DNA of 64,000 nt, from NCBI RefSeq assembly GCF_025822245.1, contig NZ_JACKTL010000067.1, positions 62,001-126,000 on the forward strand, in the 5' to 3' direction. The translations under genes and the position numbers were made by a program. The notes under the pieces were generated by a model. It saw nothing but the letters and a program-made list of their open reading frames with translations, was not told the DNA's origin and did no database searches. This stretch comes from Mycolicibacterium hodleri (lineage in GTDB: Bacteria > Actinomycetota > Actinomycetes > Mycobacteriales > Mycobacteriaceae). Positions 33,997 to 41,701 of this stretch are shown here, in pieces (position 1 is the stretch's first letter; each line of letters begins with the position of its first letter).

Positions 33997-36670
33997 CAGC
34001 GAGGGCTTGGCGGGCATACGCCCGCACGTCGGCGTCGCCGTCCTCCAACGCCCCCTCGAGGGCGTCGCGCGCAGCCGACTCGGAGGCCGCCCACCGGGTC
34101 AGGCTCAACACCGCGGCCTTGCGCACGTCAAGGTGGGGATCGGTCAGTGCGCGCGACAGCGGGGGCACCGCGGCGGCCGGGGACGGCGCGCCAGCCAGCG
34201 CCCGGGCCGCACCCTGCCGGATCTGCCACGCGGACGCGTCGAGGGCGCCCTCGACGGCCGTCGCGTCGCCGTCGTCCCACGCGACCGACCCCATCGCCGC
34301 CAACGCCGCGGCCCGCACCAGCGGGTCGAAGTCCCCCACCAACGCCCGCACGGCGTCGCTTCCGGTGCGCAGCGTGCCCAGACCGTTGGCCACGGCGATG
34401 CGCACCTCGCGATTGGCATCCCCGCGCGCGGCGGCGACCCCGCCCGCGTCGTCGACCGACACCAACGCCCGGACCGCCTCGATCCGCACGCGATGATCCC
34501 GGTCGGCCAGCGCGCGGCGATACTGCTCCGCCCCGCCCGCCCGCCGAGCACTGAGCACGTACACCGCGACGCTGCGCACCACGGGATCGTCGGAGCCCAG
34601 GGCGGCAGCCAATGCCTCGGGTTCGGGAAGCACCTCGACGAGCTCGCGCGCACCGTCGGCCGCGATCCGCCTGACCTCGGCGTCGGCGTCGGCCAACGCG
34701 ACTACCAACGCCGTCGCCCAGCCGTCGGCGAGATGCTCGGTGAGCACGTCGACCGCCGTGCGCCGGACGCCGGGGTCGTCGTCGACCAGGTACGGCGTCA
34801 GGTCCTCGAGGGTGGGCTCGTCCAGTGCGAGCACGGCGGCGATCCGCGGAGACGGGGGCTGGCCGGCGGGGTCGACGACGCGCGACACGGCGCTGGCCGG
34901 AGCCTGCCCGCCCACCAGGTCGGGCTGGGCGACGACGACGGATTCGGTTTCCCCGCTGGGTAATTGGTCGAGACCGGGAACGGGGACGAAGTACGGTGCG
35001 ACGGGCCGCTTGAGGAACTCCATGTCGCCGTCGGGAGTCAGGCGGAGGTTGAGGTGATAGCGCCAGCCGACGTCGTCGCGCTCGGGGATGTCGCTACGGT
35101 CGTGATACAGACCCCACCGCGATTCGGTGCGCGTCAGGGAGGACCTGGCGGCCATCTCGGCACAGTCGCGAATGAACGACACCTCGACGGCACGCATCAG
35201 CTCGTGTGGCGTCGTCGCGCCGATCGCCGCCACCTCGTCGCGCATCCGGTCGAAGGTCTGCACCGCCAGCGACAGCTTCGCCGCCGTCTTGGGCGGCGCG
35301 ACGTAGTCGTTGACGAACCGGCGCAGCTTGTACTCGACCTGCGGCTGCGGTGGCCCGTCCGGGTGGCGCAGCGGCCGGTAGATCAGCTCGTGCGCGGCGG
35401 CAATCTGGTCGGCCGGGAGCACGTCCGGCGTGGCGGCGTCCGCCAGCGTCGTCGCCGCGTGTGCGCCGGCGAGTTCTCCGTAGACGAACGCACCGATCAT
35501 GTAGTTGTGCGGAACGCAGGCCAGGTCACCGGCCGCGTAGAGCCCCGGCACGGTGGTGCGGGCATTCTCGTCCACCCAGACGCCCGACGCCGAATGCCCA
35601 CCGCAGAGCCCGATCTCGGAGATGTGCATCTCGACGTCGTGGGTGCGGTAGTCGTGGCCGCGGTTGGCGTGGAACGTGCCGCGGGTGGGCCGCTCGGTGG
35701 TGTGCAGGATGCCTTCGAGCGTGCTGAGCGTCTCGTCGGGCAGGTGACTCACCTTGAGGTAGATCGGGCCACGCGCGGACTCGATCTCGCTCTTGACCTC
35801 TGCCATCATCTGCCCGGACCAGTAGTCGGAGTCGACGAAGCGCTCGCCGAGAGCGTTGACCTGATAGCCGCCAAAGGGATTCGCGACGTAGGCGCACGCG
35901 GGGCCGTTGTAGTCCTTGATCAACGGGTTGATCTGGAAGCACTCGATGCCAGAGAGCTCCGCGCCGGCGTGCAGTGCCATGGAGTAGCCGTCGCCGGCGT
36001 TGGTCGGATTCTCGTAGGTGCCGTATAGATATCCCGACGCCGGCAGGCCCAGCCGGCCGCACGGACCCGTCGCGAGGACGACGGCCTTCGCCCTCACCAC
36101 GACGAAGTCGCCAGTGCGGCTGTTCAGCGCGACGGCCCCCACGGCGCGGCCGTCACTGGTGAGCACGCGCACCGGCACCAAGCGGTTCTCGATGCGAATC
36201 TTCTCCCGCATCGTCCGCTGCCGCAGCACGCGGTAGAGAGCCTTCTTGACGTCCTTGCCCTCCGGCATCGGCAGCACGTACGAGCCGGAGCGGTGCACGC
36301 GGCGCACCGCGTATTCACCGTGCTCGTCCTTCTCGAACTTCACCCCGTAGCGCTCCAGCCGCTGCACCATCGCGAACCCGCGGGTCGCGGTCTGATAGAT
36401 GGTGCGCTGGTTGACGATTCCGTCGTTGGCGCGGGTGATCTCGGCGACGTAGTCCTCCGGCGTGGCCTTGCCGGGGATGACCGCGTTGTTCACCCCGTCC
36501 ATGCCCATCGCCAACGCGCCGGAATGCCGAACGTGGGCCTTCTCCATCAGCAGCACCTGCGCGCCGTGCTCGGCGGCGGTCAGCGCGGCCATCGTGCCGG
36601 CGGTACCGCCGCCGATCACCAGGACGTCACACTCCATCTGGATGGCGTCGTCGATCGGGGGAATCTGCAT
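33977..36670 (-). CDS. AprA/FrdA-like flavoprotein with C-terminal HEAT repeats
   Basis: 897 residues. The first about 580 are a fumarate-reductase/adenylylsulfate-reductase-alpha-type flavoprotein: VLVIGGGTAGTMAALTAAEHG (16-36) binds FAD, with EKAHVRHSGALAMGMDGVNNAV and GLYAAGDLACVPHNYMIGAFVYGELAGA near the end of the domain. From about 610 on, seven or more short helical pairs with RRxAxxAL patterns form HEAT/PBS-lyase-like repeats, a fusion not found on canonical AprA. Electrons could come from the ferredoxin of the same operon, as AprB serves AprA. The ATG overlaps the stop of the ABC ATPase gene by one base. Substrate unknown; organosulfur chemistry is one option. Confidence 0.82.
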   Translation of the reverse strand: MQIPPIDDAIQMECDVLVIGGGTAGTMAALTAAEHGAQVLLMEKAHVRHSGALAMGMDGVNNAVIPGKATPEDYVAEITRANDGIVNQRTIYQTATRGFAMVQRLERYGVKFEKDEHGEYAVRRVHRSGSYVLPMPEGKDVKKALYRVLRQRTMREKIRIENRLVPVRVLTSDGRAVGAVALNSRTGDFVVVRAKAVVLATGPCGRLGLPASGYLYGTYENPTNAGDGYSMALHAGAELSGIECFQINPLIKDYNGPACAYVANPFGGYQVNALGERFVDSDYWSGQMMAEVKSEIESARGPIYLKVSHLPDETLSTLEGILHTTERPTRGTFHANRGHDYRTHDVEMHISEIGLCGGHSASGVWVDENARTTVPGLYAAGDLACVPHNYMIGAFVYGELAGAHAATTLADAATPDVLPADQIAAAHELIYRPLRHPDGPPQPQVEYKLRRFVNDYVAPPKTAAKLSLAVQTFDRMRDEVAAIGATTPHELMRAVEVSFIRDCAEMAARSSLTRTESRWGLYHDRSDIPERDDVGWRYHLNLRLTPDGDMEFLKRPVAPYFVPVPGLDQLPSGETESVVVAQPDLVGGQAPASAVSRVVDPAGQPPSPRIAAVLALDEPTLEDLTPYLVDDDPGVRRTAVDVLTEHLADGWATALVVALADADAEVRRIAADGARELVEVLPEPEALAAALGSDDPVVRSVAVYVLSARRAGGAEQYRRALADRDHRVRIEAVRALVSVDDAGGVAAARGDANREVRIAVANGLGTLRTGSDAVRALVGDFDPLVRAAALAAMGSVAWDDGDATAVEGALDASAWQIRQGAARALAGAPSPAAAVPPLSRALTDPHLDVRKAAVLSLTRWAASESAARDALEGALEDGDADVRAYARQALAATAVSR

Positions 36671-37419
36671 CAGCTCACCAAGTCCGAATCATCTAGTGCG
36701 GAAATCGCTTCAGCCCTCAGCGCGCTTCGCGACACGTCGGGGTTGCGGGGCGACGGCACCTCGAGCACCGCACGCAGCGGTCGGCCCGCGCGACCGAGGA
36801 CCGCGATGCGGTCGCCAAGGAGAAGTGCCTCGTCGACGTCGTGGGTGACGAAGACGACGGTCGTCGGGTGGGCCCGCCACGTGTCGACGAGCAACCGCTG
36901 CATCGTCGCGCGGGTCTGGGTGTCCAGGGCGCCGAAGGGCTCGTCCATCATGACCGCCCGGGGCGCCCCCGCCAGCCCACGGGCCAACTGGACCCGCTGC
37001 CGCATGCCCCCGGACAGGCTCTTCGGCAGGTAGCGTTCGAAGCCGGTCAACCCCACGTCGGCGATCCAGCGCAGGGCCTCCTCACGACGGCCGCTGCGCG
37101 GTCGGCCGGCGAGCTTGAGTGCCAGCTCGACGTTGGATTGCACGGTGCGCCAGGGCAATAACGCGTTGTCCTGGAAGACCATCGCCCGGTCGCGCGACGT
37201 GGTGACGATGGGAGCGCCGTCGGCCAGCAGGTCCCCTCGATCCGGCGTCAGCAGCCCGGCGAGCGCCCGCAGGACGGTCGACTTGCCGCAGCCCGACGGG
37301 CCGGTCAGCACCAGGATCTCACCGGGACGGACGTCGAGGTGCAGACCGTCGACGACCGGCGCACCGCCGTAGCTCAGGACCACGTCCCGCAGCGTCAGGC
37401 TCATCCCCTCGCCGGTCAT
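36670..37419 (-). CDS. ABC transporter ATPase (SsuB/TauB/NrtD type)
   Basis: 249 residues with Walker A GPSGCGKST (40-48), Q-loop FQDNALLPWRTV, signature LSGGMRQRVQLARGL, Walker B VMMDEPFGALD and the H-loop VTHDVDEAL. The sequence LLPWRTVQSNVELAL is typical of nitrate/sulfonate/taurine importers. The start at 37419 overlaps the permease stop as ATGA, with AGGGGG upstream. It powers uptake together with the preceding permease and binding protein. Confidence 0.94.
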   Translation of the reverse strand: MTGEGMSLTLRDVVLSYGGAPVVDGLHLDVRPGEILVLTGPSGCGKSTVLRALAGLLTPDRGDLLADGAPIVTTSRDRAMVFQDNALLPWRTVQSNVELALKLAGRPRSGRREEALRWIADVGLTGFERYLPKSLSGGMRQRVQLARGLAGAPRAVMMDEPFGALDTQTRATMQRLLVDTWRAHPTTVVFVTHDVDEALLLGDRIAVLGRAGRPLRAVLEVPSPRNPDVSRSALRAEAISALDDSDLVS

Positions 37420-38270
37420 CGGTTCGCCCCCTGGCCACGCGGCAGCCAACCGGTCACCCGTCTGCCGATCAGTTCCACGGCCGCGGAGGTGACGAAGCCC
37501 AGCACACCGATGGTGATGATCCCGACGAACACCTCGGGATAGGCCAACACGGTGTAGGCCTGCCAGGTGCGATACCCGACGCCGAGGCGGCCGGAGATCA
37601 TCTCGGCGGAGATGACGCAGATCCACGCCACGCCGATGCCCACCGAGAGCCCGCCGAAGACACCGGGGAGGATGCCCGGCAACACGACTCGGACGAGGAC
37701 GTCCCACCGGTTGCCGCCCAGCGTGCGCACCGAGTCCTCCCACAGCGTGGGCAGGGCGCGCACGGCGTGGCGGGTGCTGACCATGATGGGGAAGTACGCC
37801 GCGAGGAAGGTGATGAAGACGATCCCGGCCTCGTCGGTGGGGAACAGCAGGATCGCGACGGGCACGATGGCGATGGCGGGGATGGGACGGGCCAGCTCGA
37901 CGAGCGGACCGAAGACGTTGGCGGCCTTCGGCGACCGGCCGAGCATGATGCCGGTGACGACGCCCACCACCGCCGCGAGCGCGAAGCCGGTGAGGATGCG
38001 AATCAGCGACTGGCCGAGGTCGAGCCAGTAGTCCTCGGTGGCCACGCGGCGCGCGAACGCCGACGCGATCTCTGTGACGGTGGGCAGGGTGTCGAAGCGC
38101 AGCCACAGCCGTACGTGGTTGGCGGTCAACACCTGCCAGAGTGCGACGACCGCGGCCACCGATCCGATGCGCACCAGCACGGCGGGCCACCCCCGTCGCC
38201 GGGACGACGCGGTGGCCGCGACGGCGACGGCGGGCTCGTCGACGGTCAGCACCGCGGGCGGGGCCGTCAC
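37416..38270 (-). CDS. ABC transporter permease (SsuC/TauC type)
   Basis: 284 residues with about six transmembrane helices. GDSVRTLGGNRWDVLVRVVLPGILPGVFGGLSVGIGVAWICVI contains the EAA loop that contacts the ATPase. The N-terminal part LGQSLIRILTGFALAAVVGVVTGIMLGRS is standard for nitrate/sulfonate/bicarbonate permeases. The GTG start overlaps the stop of the binding-protein gene as GTGA. Confidence 0.92.
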   Translation of the reverse strand: MTAPPAVLTVDEPAVAVAATASSRRRGWPAVLVRIGSVAAVVALWQVLTANHVRLWLRFDTLPTVTEIASAFARRVATEDYWLDLGQSLIRILTGFALAAVVGVVTGIMLGRSPKAANVFGPLVELARPIPAIAIVPVAILLFPTDEAGIVFITFLAAYFPIMVSTRHAVRALPTLWEDSVRTLGGNRWDVLVRVVLPGILPGVFGGLSVGIGVAWICVISAEMISGRLGVGYRTWQAYTVLAYPEVFVGIITIGVLGFVTSAAVELIGRRVTGWLPRGQGANR

Positions 38271-39694
38271 ACCGCACCCGCCAGCGCCTGCTGGTAGTCG
38301 ACGACGGACGCGCCGGGATGGGTTCCGGTGTAGCGCTCGGCGCCGGCGGTGGTGCCGAAGGGCAGGAAGTCGCGCCCGTCGCGGACCCACACGGACTTGT
38401 CGGCGAACCATCGGGTGCCGAACTCGGCGTCGGACACGTAGGCGGCGCGGACCTTCTCGCCGTGCGCGGTGGCGTCACGAACGGCGCGCAGCAGGCAGCC
38501 GGGGTTGGCGGCGGGCTGGGTGGCGTCCTTGCCGTCGACCCACAGTTCACCGGCGAGCTTGGGATCGGACACCGCGACGTTGCACACCGGATCCCGCCCC
38601 TTCAGCGGCGACGGGTTGGTCGCCGAGTTCAGCGCGGCGTCGTAGTCCTGGCCGCGAGCCGAGAAGGCCTTGCGGATCGCCTGGTCGGAGACGAAGCCGT
38701 CGACGTTGAGGTCGGCGAAGTCACCGATGGACTTCAGGTACGGCACGTCACCCTTGAGCGCTTGGACCAGTGAGGGTTTCAGCGTGCTGTCGAAGCTGGT
38801 GCCGCCGGGGCCGTTGTAGAGGTAGACCACCTCCTGCGGCAGACCACTTCCGTCGGCGACGATCTTGGCTGCCTCCAGCGGGTTCTGGTTCAGGAAGTCG
38901 GTAGCGTCGAGTTGCGACTGCAGGAAGGCGTCGAGCACCTCTGGGTGCCGACCGGCGTAGTCGCGGCGGACCACCACGCCGTGGAAGGTGGGATAGTCAC
39001 CCTCCGCACCGTCGTAGAGCAACTTGGCCTTGTTCTGGAAGACCAGCAGGCCCGGCCACGCCACGAACTGCGAGAGTGCCTGCACCTGACCGGATTCCAA
39101 CGCCGAGGCACCCACCTGAGGTTGTTGGTTGAGCACCTCGACACCGGTCTTCGGGTCGACGCCCGCCGTGTCGAGCGCGCGCACCAGCGTGCCGTGCCCC
39201 GCCGATCCGACACTGGCGGACACCTTTTGACCCTTGAGGTCGTCGACGCTGCGCGCCGTCGACGCGGGCGGCACGACGATCATGTTGAGGGAACCGGTCG
39301 GGCTGTAGCCGGTGACGGAGACGAGCTCCGTCTTGGCCCGCTCGTTGGCCTGGGTCTTGGACCCGTTGATCAGCAGCGGGTAGTCACCCATCGAGCCGAT
39401 GTCGATCTTCTCGGCGACCATCTGGGCGGTGATGGGTGCGCCGGTGTCGTAGTCCTGCCACTGCACGTTGTAGTGCACGCCGGAGGTCTTGGTGATGTCG
39501 TCGAGCCGCTTCTCCAGGAAACCCTTGGCCTTCAACAGGGTTCCTGCGGTGACGGTGTTGATGGTCTTGGATTGGTAACCGACGACCACGTTCACGGTGT
39601 CGGTGTCGGCGGATTGGGACGTGGAGTCCAGCGAGCAGGATGACGCGGTGAGGGTGGTGGCGGCAGCAAGCATCGCCACGAGTGTGCGTTTCAT
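38267..39694 (-). CDS. ABC substrate-binding lipoprotein with NosL-like C-terminal domain
   Basis: 475 residues, about 150 longer than usual SsuA/NMT1-like binding proteins. MKRTLVAMLAAATTLTASSC is a lipoprotein signal ending at C20. The binding domain (about 35-345) has VVVGYQS, GTLLKAKGFLEKRL, DIGSMGDYPLLI and LKGQKVSASVGSAGHGTLVRAL. From C371 on, CNVAVSDPKLAG, NPGCLLRAV (C400), AAYVSDAEFGTRWF and DFLPFGTTAGAERY follow the order of conserved elements in NosL copper-chaperone domains. The fusion suggests metal or redox handling coupled to uptake, which is inference. It sits 17 nt after the ferredoxin gene. Confidence 0.8.
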   Translation of the reverse strand: MKRTLVAMLAAATTLTASSCSLDSTSQSADTDTVNVVVGYQSKTINTVTAGTLLKAKGFLEKRLDDITKTSGVHYNVQWQDYDTGAPITAQMVAEKIDIGSMGDYPLLINGSKTQANERAKTELVSVTGYSPTGSLNMIVVPPASTARSVDDLKGQKVSASVGSAGHGTLVRALDTAGVDPKTGVEVLNQQPQVGASALESGQVQALSQFVAWPGLLVFQNKAKLLYDGAEGDYPTFHGVVVRRDYAGRHPEVLDAFLQSQLDATDFLNQNPLEAAKIVADGSGLPQEVVYLYNGPGGTSFDSTLKPSLVQALKGDVPYLKSIGDFADLNVDGFVSDQAIRKAFSARGQDYDAALNSATNPSPLKGRDPVCNVAVSDPKLAGELWVDGKDATQPAANPGCLLRAVRDATAHGEKVRAAYVSDAEFGTRWFADKSVWVRDGRDFLPFGTTAGAERYTGTHPGASVVDYQQALAGAV

Positions 39695-39711
39695 TGACGT
39701 TCCCGGGTGTC

Positions 39712-39939
39712 TTAGCGGATGAGGAAGGGCATGTTGACGGTGACGGCGCCGGTGGGACAGCGCGCGGCACACGGTCCGCAGTACCAACATTCGTCGACGT
39801 GCATGAACGCCTTGCCGTTCTCCGGGTTGATGGCCAATGAGTCCAGCGGACAGATCTCGACGCAGAGGGTGCAACCCTCGATGCAGAGCGACTCGTCGAT
39901 CGTCACCGGTACGTCGACGCGTTGGTTGACCAGGGCCAT
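39712..39939 (-). CDS. Two-cluster 4Fe-4S ferredoxin (AprB-like)
   Basis: 75 residues. Cysteines C19, C23, C26, C30 and C51, C54, C57, C61 form two [4Fe-4S] motifs; the first has the slightly wider C-x3-C spacing (CIEGC), the second is the usual CxxCxxCxxxCP. The size and WYCGPCAARCP segment resemble small ferredoxin-like subunits that feed adenylylsulfate-reductase-type flavoproteins. It is the obvious electron donor or acceptor for the flavoprotein at the end of the operon. The ATG overlaps the GntR stop by one base. Confidence 0.9.
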   Translation of the reverse strand: MALVNQRVDVPVTIDESLCIEGCTLCVEICPLDSLAINPENGKAFMHVDECWYCGPCAARCPTGAVTVNMPFLIR

Positions 39940-40688
39940 CAGATTCCCCTAACTAGGTTGCCGCGCAGCGTGATTCGATCCCCACGCATGCGGATGTACT
40001 CGAGGTCGACGGGACGCCCGTCGTCCAGGTGGGTGAGCCGTTCCAGGAGCAGCACCGGGGTGCCGTCTGGCACCTGCAGCAGGGCAGCGGAATGGGGGTC
40101 CGCGGGCACCGCTTCGACCGCGAGGTTCGCCTCGCCAAGGCGCTGGCCGGTGACCTGTTCGATGAGCGCGAATACGTCGTTCACCTCGAGGCTGTGTTCG
40201 AGGACCTCGCGGCCGACGTCGGGCGCCAAGTAGGTCATGTCGAGGGACAGCGGAAGGTCTCCGAGGTAACGCAACCGCTCGACGAACACCGCGGGCTCGC
40301 CGGGGCTCAGCTTCAGACGGTTCGCGACCGCGGGCGGCGCTGCCACCGTCATCGCGGCGCGGACCTCGTTGCGGATGTCGCCGTAGCCCTTGAACGTTTC
40401 CTTCAGTCCGACGAGCGAATCGAGTCCGTGGTCGTACTTGCGGATGGCGACGTGGGTGCCCGTGCGGGGGCCGCGGTCGATGATGCCCTCGTCCTTGAGC
40501 GTGGCGAGCGCCTCGCGGACGGTGTTGCGGGAGACGAAGAAGTCGGTCGCCAGGTCACCCTCGGTGGGCAACCCGTCGGGATAGCCGCCAGCGTGGATCT
40601 GGTGGCGAAGCACGTCGGCCACCAGACGGGCCTGGTCCGCCCGCGGCCGACGGATGGGTGTCGGCTCCAGAGGATTCCGGTTGGCCAT
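39939..40688 (-). CDS. GntR/HutC-family transcriptional regulator
   Basis: 249 residues from the ATG at 40688, which has a strong AGGAGGTGG upstream. The winged helix (about 15-80, LPTEGDLATDFFVSRNTVREALATLKDEGIIDRG) is followed by a UTRA effector domain (about 95-245, PAVFVERLRYLGDLPLSLDMTYL; PVLLLERLTHLDDGRPVDLEYIRMRGDRI). UTRA domains bind small metabolites, so it probably senses the transported compound. As the first gene of the ferredoxin/ABC/flavoprotein operon it is likely autoregulatory. Confidence 0.92.
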   Translation of the reverse strand: MANRNPLEPTPIRRPRADQARLVADVLRHQIHAGGYPDGLPTEGDLATDFFVSRNTVREALATLKDEGIIDRGPRTGTHVAIRKYDHGLDSLVGLKETFKGYGDIRNEVRAAMTVAAPPAVANRLKLSPGEPAVFVERLRYLGDLPLSLDMTYLAPDVGREVLEHSLEVNDVFALIEQVTGQRLGEANLAVEAVPADPHSAALLQVPDGTPVLLLERLTHLDDGRPVDLEYIRMRGDRITLRGNLVRGI

Positions 40689-40906
40689 CGCCACCTCCTG
40701 GGCTGTGGTCTGTGACTGACCTGCTCGCAGACGGTATCGGCGCACGTGAGGGCTCTTGGCCCGGCGCCGTTGGGACCGGATCGGGGCCCGACGATTGCGC
40801 CGGTGCGGGCCTCCGCGGACCTGCTGTTAGACCGCCGGGTTCGGCGATTGCGCCACCAGCGATCGGAGGCGACGGTTTTGAATCGCGCTGATCCGAAGGT
40901 GGGCGC

Positions 40907-41140
40907 TCAAACGCAGATGTTGACGAAGTACAGCCCGGGGTTGGCGCACATGCCATTTCCCCCGTAAGCGGCGTACGGCGAGGGGACGGTGGCGTGGTCG
41001 TCCGTCTGGCTGCTGGTGCCCTGCACCGAGGGCACATTGGGATCGGCGGGAGCGGCGTTGGCCACCCCGGCGCCGAGGGATCCGAACGCCAGCGCACCCG
41101 CGACGGCGACACCAGCTGCGACGGCCTTGAGATCGATCAT
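40907..41140 (-). CDS. Small secreted protein of unknown function
   Basis: 77 residues. A signal peptide (1-29, ending GVANA before APADP) is followed by only about 48 mature residues with SVQGTSSQTDDHATVPSPYA and two cysteines near the C-terminus (CANPGLYFVNIC) that may form a disulfide. Similar short MIDLK-type secreted proteins are common in mycobacteria and have no known function. The ATG has GGGGTG upstream. Confidence 0.7.
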   Translation of the reverse strand: MIDLKAVAAGVAVAGALAFGSLGAGVANAAPADPNVPSVQGTSSQTDDHATVPSPYAAYGGNGMCANPGLYFVNICV

Positions 41141-41243
41141 GTTTCACCCCGTTGCTCGAAGAACTAGTGAGCACAACTAACCAAGGAGGTGATTAATTCC
41201 GCAAGGTGGATGTGACGGCTACCACCCATTCCCGACGCGTGCG

Positions 41244-41660
41244 TCAAACGCGGGCGCGGACGATCGTCTCGACGCGACGCGCGGCCTCCACCGCGTCCTC
41301 GTGCTCCCAGACCCGCACGCTCACCCAGCCCGCCTCGGCCAGTCGACCGTCGGTGTCGCGGTCCCGTTTCCGGTTGCCCTCCACCTTGTCGGCCCAGAAC
41401 TTGGCGTTCGCCGACGCCACGGTGTGGTGCTCGGGGCAACCGTGCCAAAAGCAGCCGTCGAGGAACACCGCGACCTTTGCCCGCGGGAACACCAGATCGG
41501 CCGTGCGCCGCACCCCGGCCAGCGGTTTCGCCGACACCCGATACCGCAAACCCCTGGCGTGCACCGCCGAGCGCAGCGCCAGTTCCGGCTTGGTGTCGCG
41601 GCTCTTGTTGGACTGCATGCGCGCCCGCGCCTCGGGTGAGGACGCCCAGGACTCGGCCAT
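41244..41660 (-). CDS. vsr: Vsr, very short patch repair endonuclease
   Basis: 138 residues, the normal Vsr size. MQSNKSRDTKPELALRSAVHARGLRYR is the conserved N-terminus, and DLVFPRAKVAVFLDGCFWHGCPEHH contains the catalytic aspartate, the FxDGCFWHGC zinc/active-site segment and the histidines. Vsr nicks 5' of T:G mismatches that arise by deamination of 5-methylcytosine. Its divergent placement from two C5-cytosine methyltransferases 41 bp away is the expected partner arrangement. Confidence 0.95.
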   Translation of the reverse strand: MAESWASSPEARARMQSNKSRDTKPELALRSAVHARGLRYRVSAKPLAGVRRTADLVFPRAKVAVFLDGCFWHGCPEHHTVASANAKFWADKVEGNRKRDRDTDGRLAEAGWVSVRVWEHEDAVEAARRVETIVRARV

Positions 41661-41666
41661 GCCTCC

Positions 41667-41672
41667 ACACTA
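41667..41672 (-). promoter_or_regulatory. -10 box (TAGTGT) for vsr, leaderless
   Basis: The hexamer ends six bases before the vsr ATG. The intervening GGAGGC is too close to the ATG to be a useful ribosome-binding site. Its -35 region overlaps the -10 box of the divergent methyltransferase gene. Confidence 0.4.
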
Positions 41673-41689
41673 TTGGCGAACTCGCTGCA

Positions 41690-41695
41690 TACCAT
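41690..41695 (+). promoter_or_regulatory. -10 box (TACCAT) for methyltransferase 1, leaderless
   Basis: The hexamer ends six bases before the GTG at 41702, and no ribosome-binding site is present. The two divergent -10 boxes are 17 bp apart, so simultaneous polymerase binding is unlikely. Confidence 0.45.
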
Positions 41696-41701
41696 CGGCA
41701 G

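Noticed and set aside
33977..39939. Dissimilatory sulfate reduction (AprBA)
   Set aside because: No sulfate adenylyltransferase, no sulfite reductase, and the flavoprotein carries HEAT repeats and sits with an organic-anion-type importer.
41151..41205. Strong AAGGAGGTGA on the plus strand at about 41183
   Set aside because: No plausible start codon with a real gene follows; the downstream frame is antisense to vsr. Probably chance.
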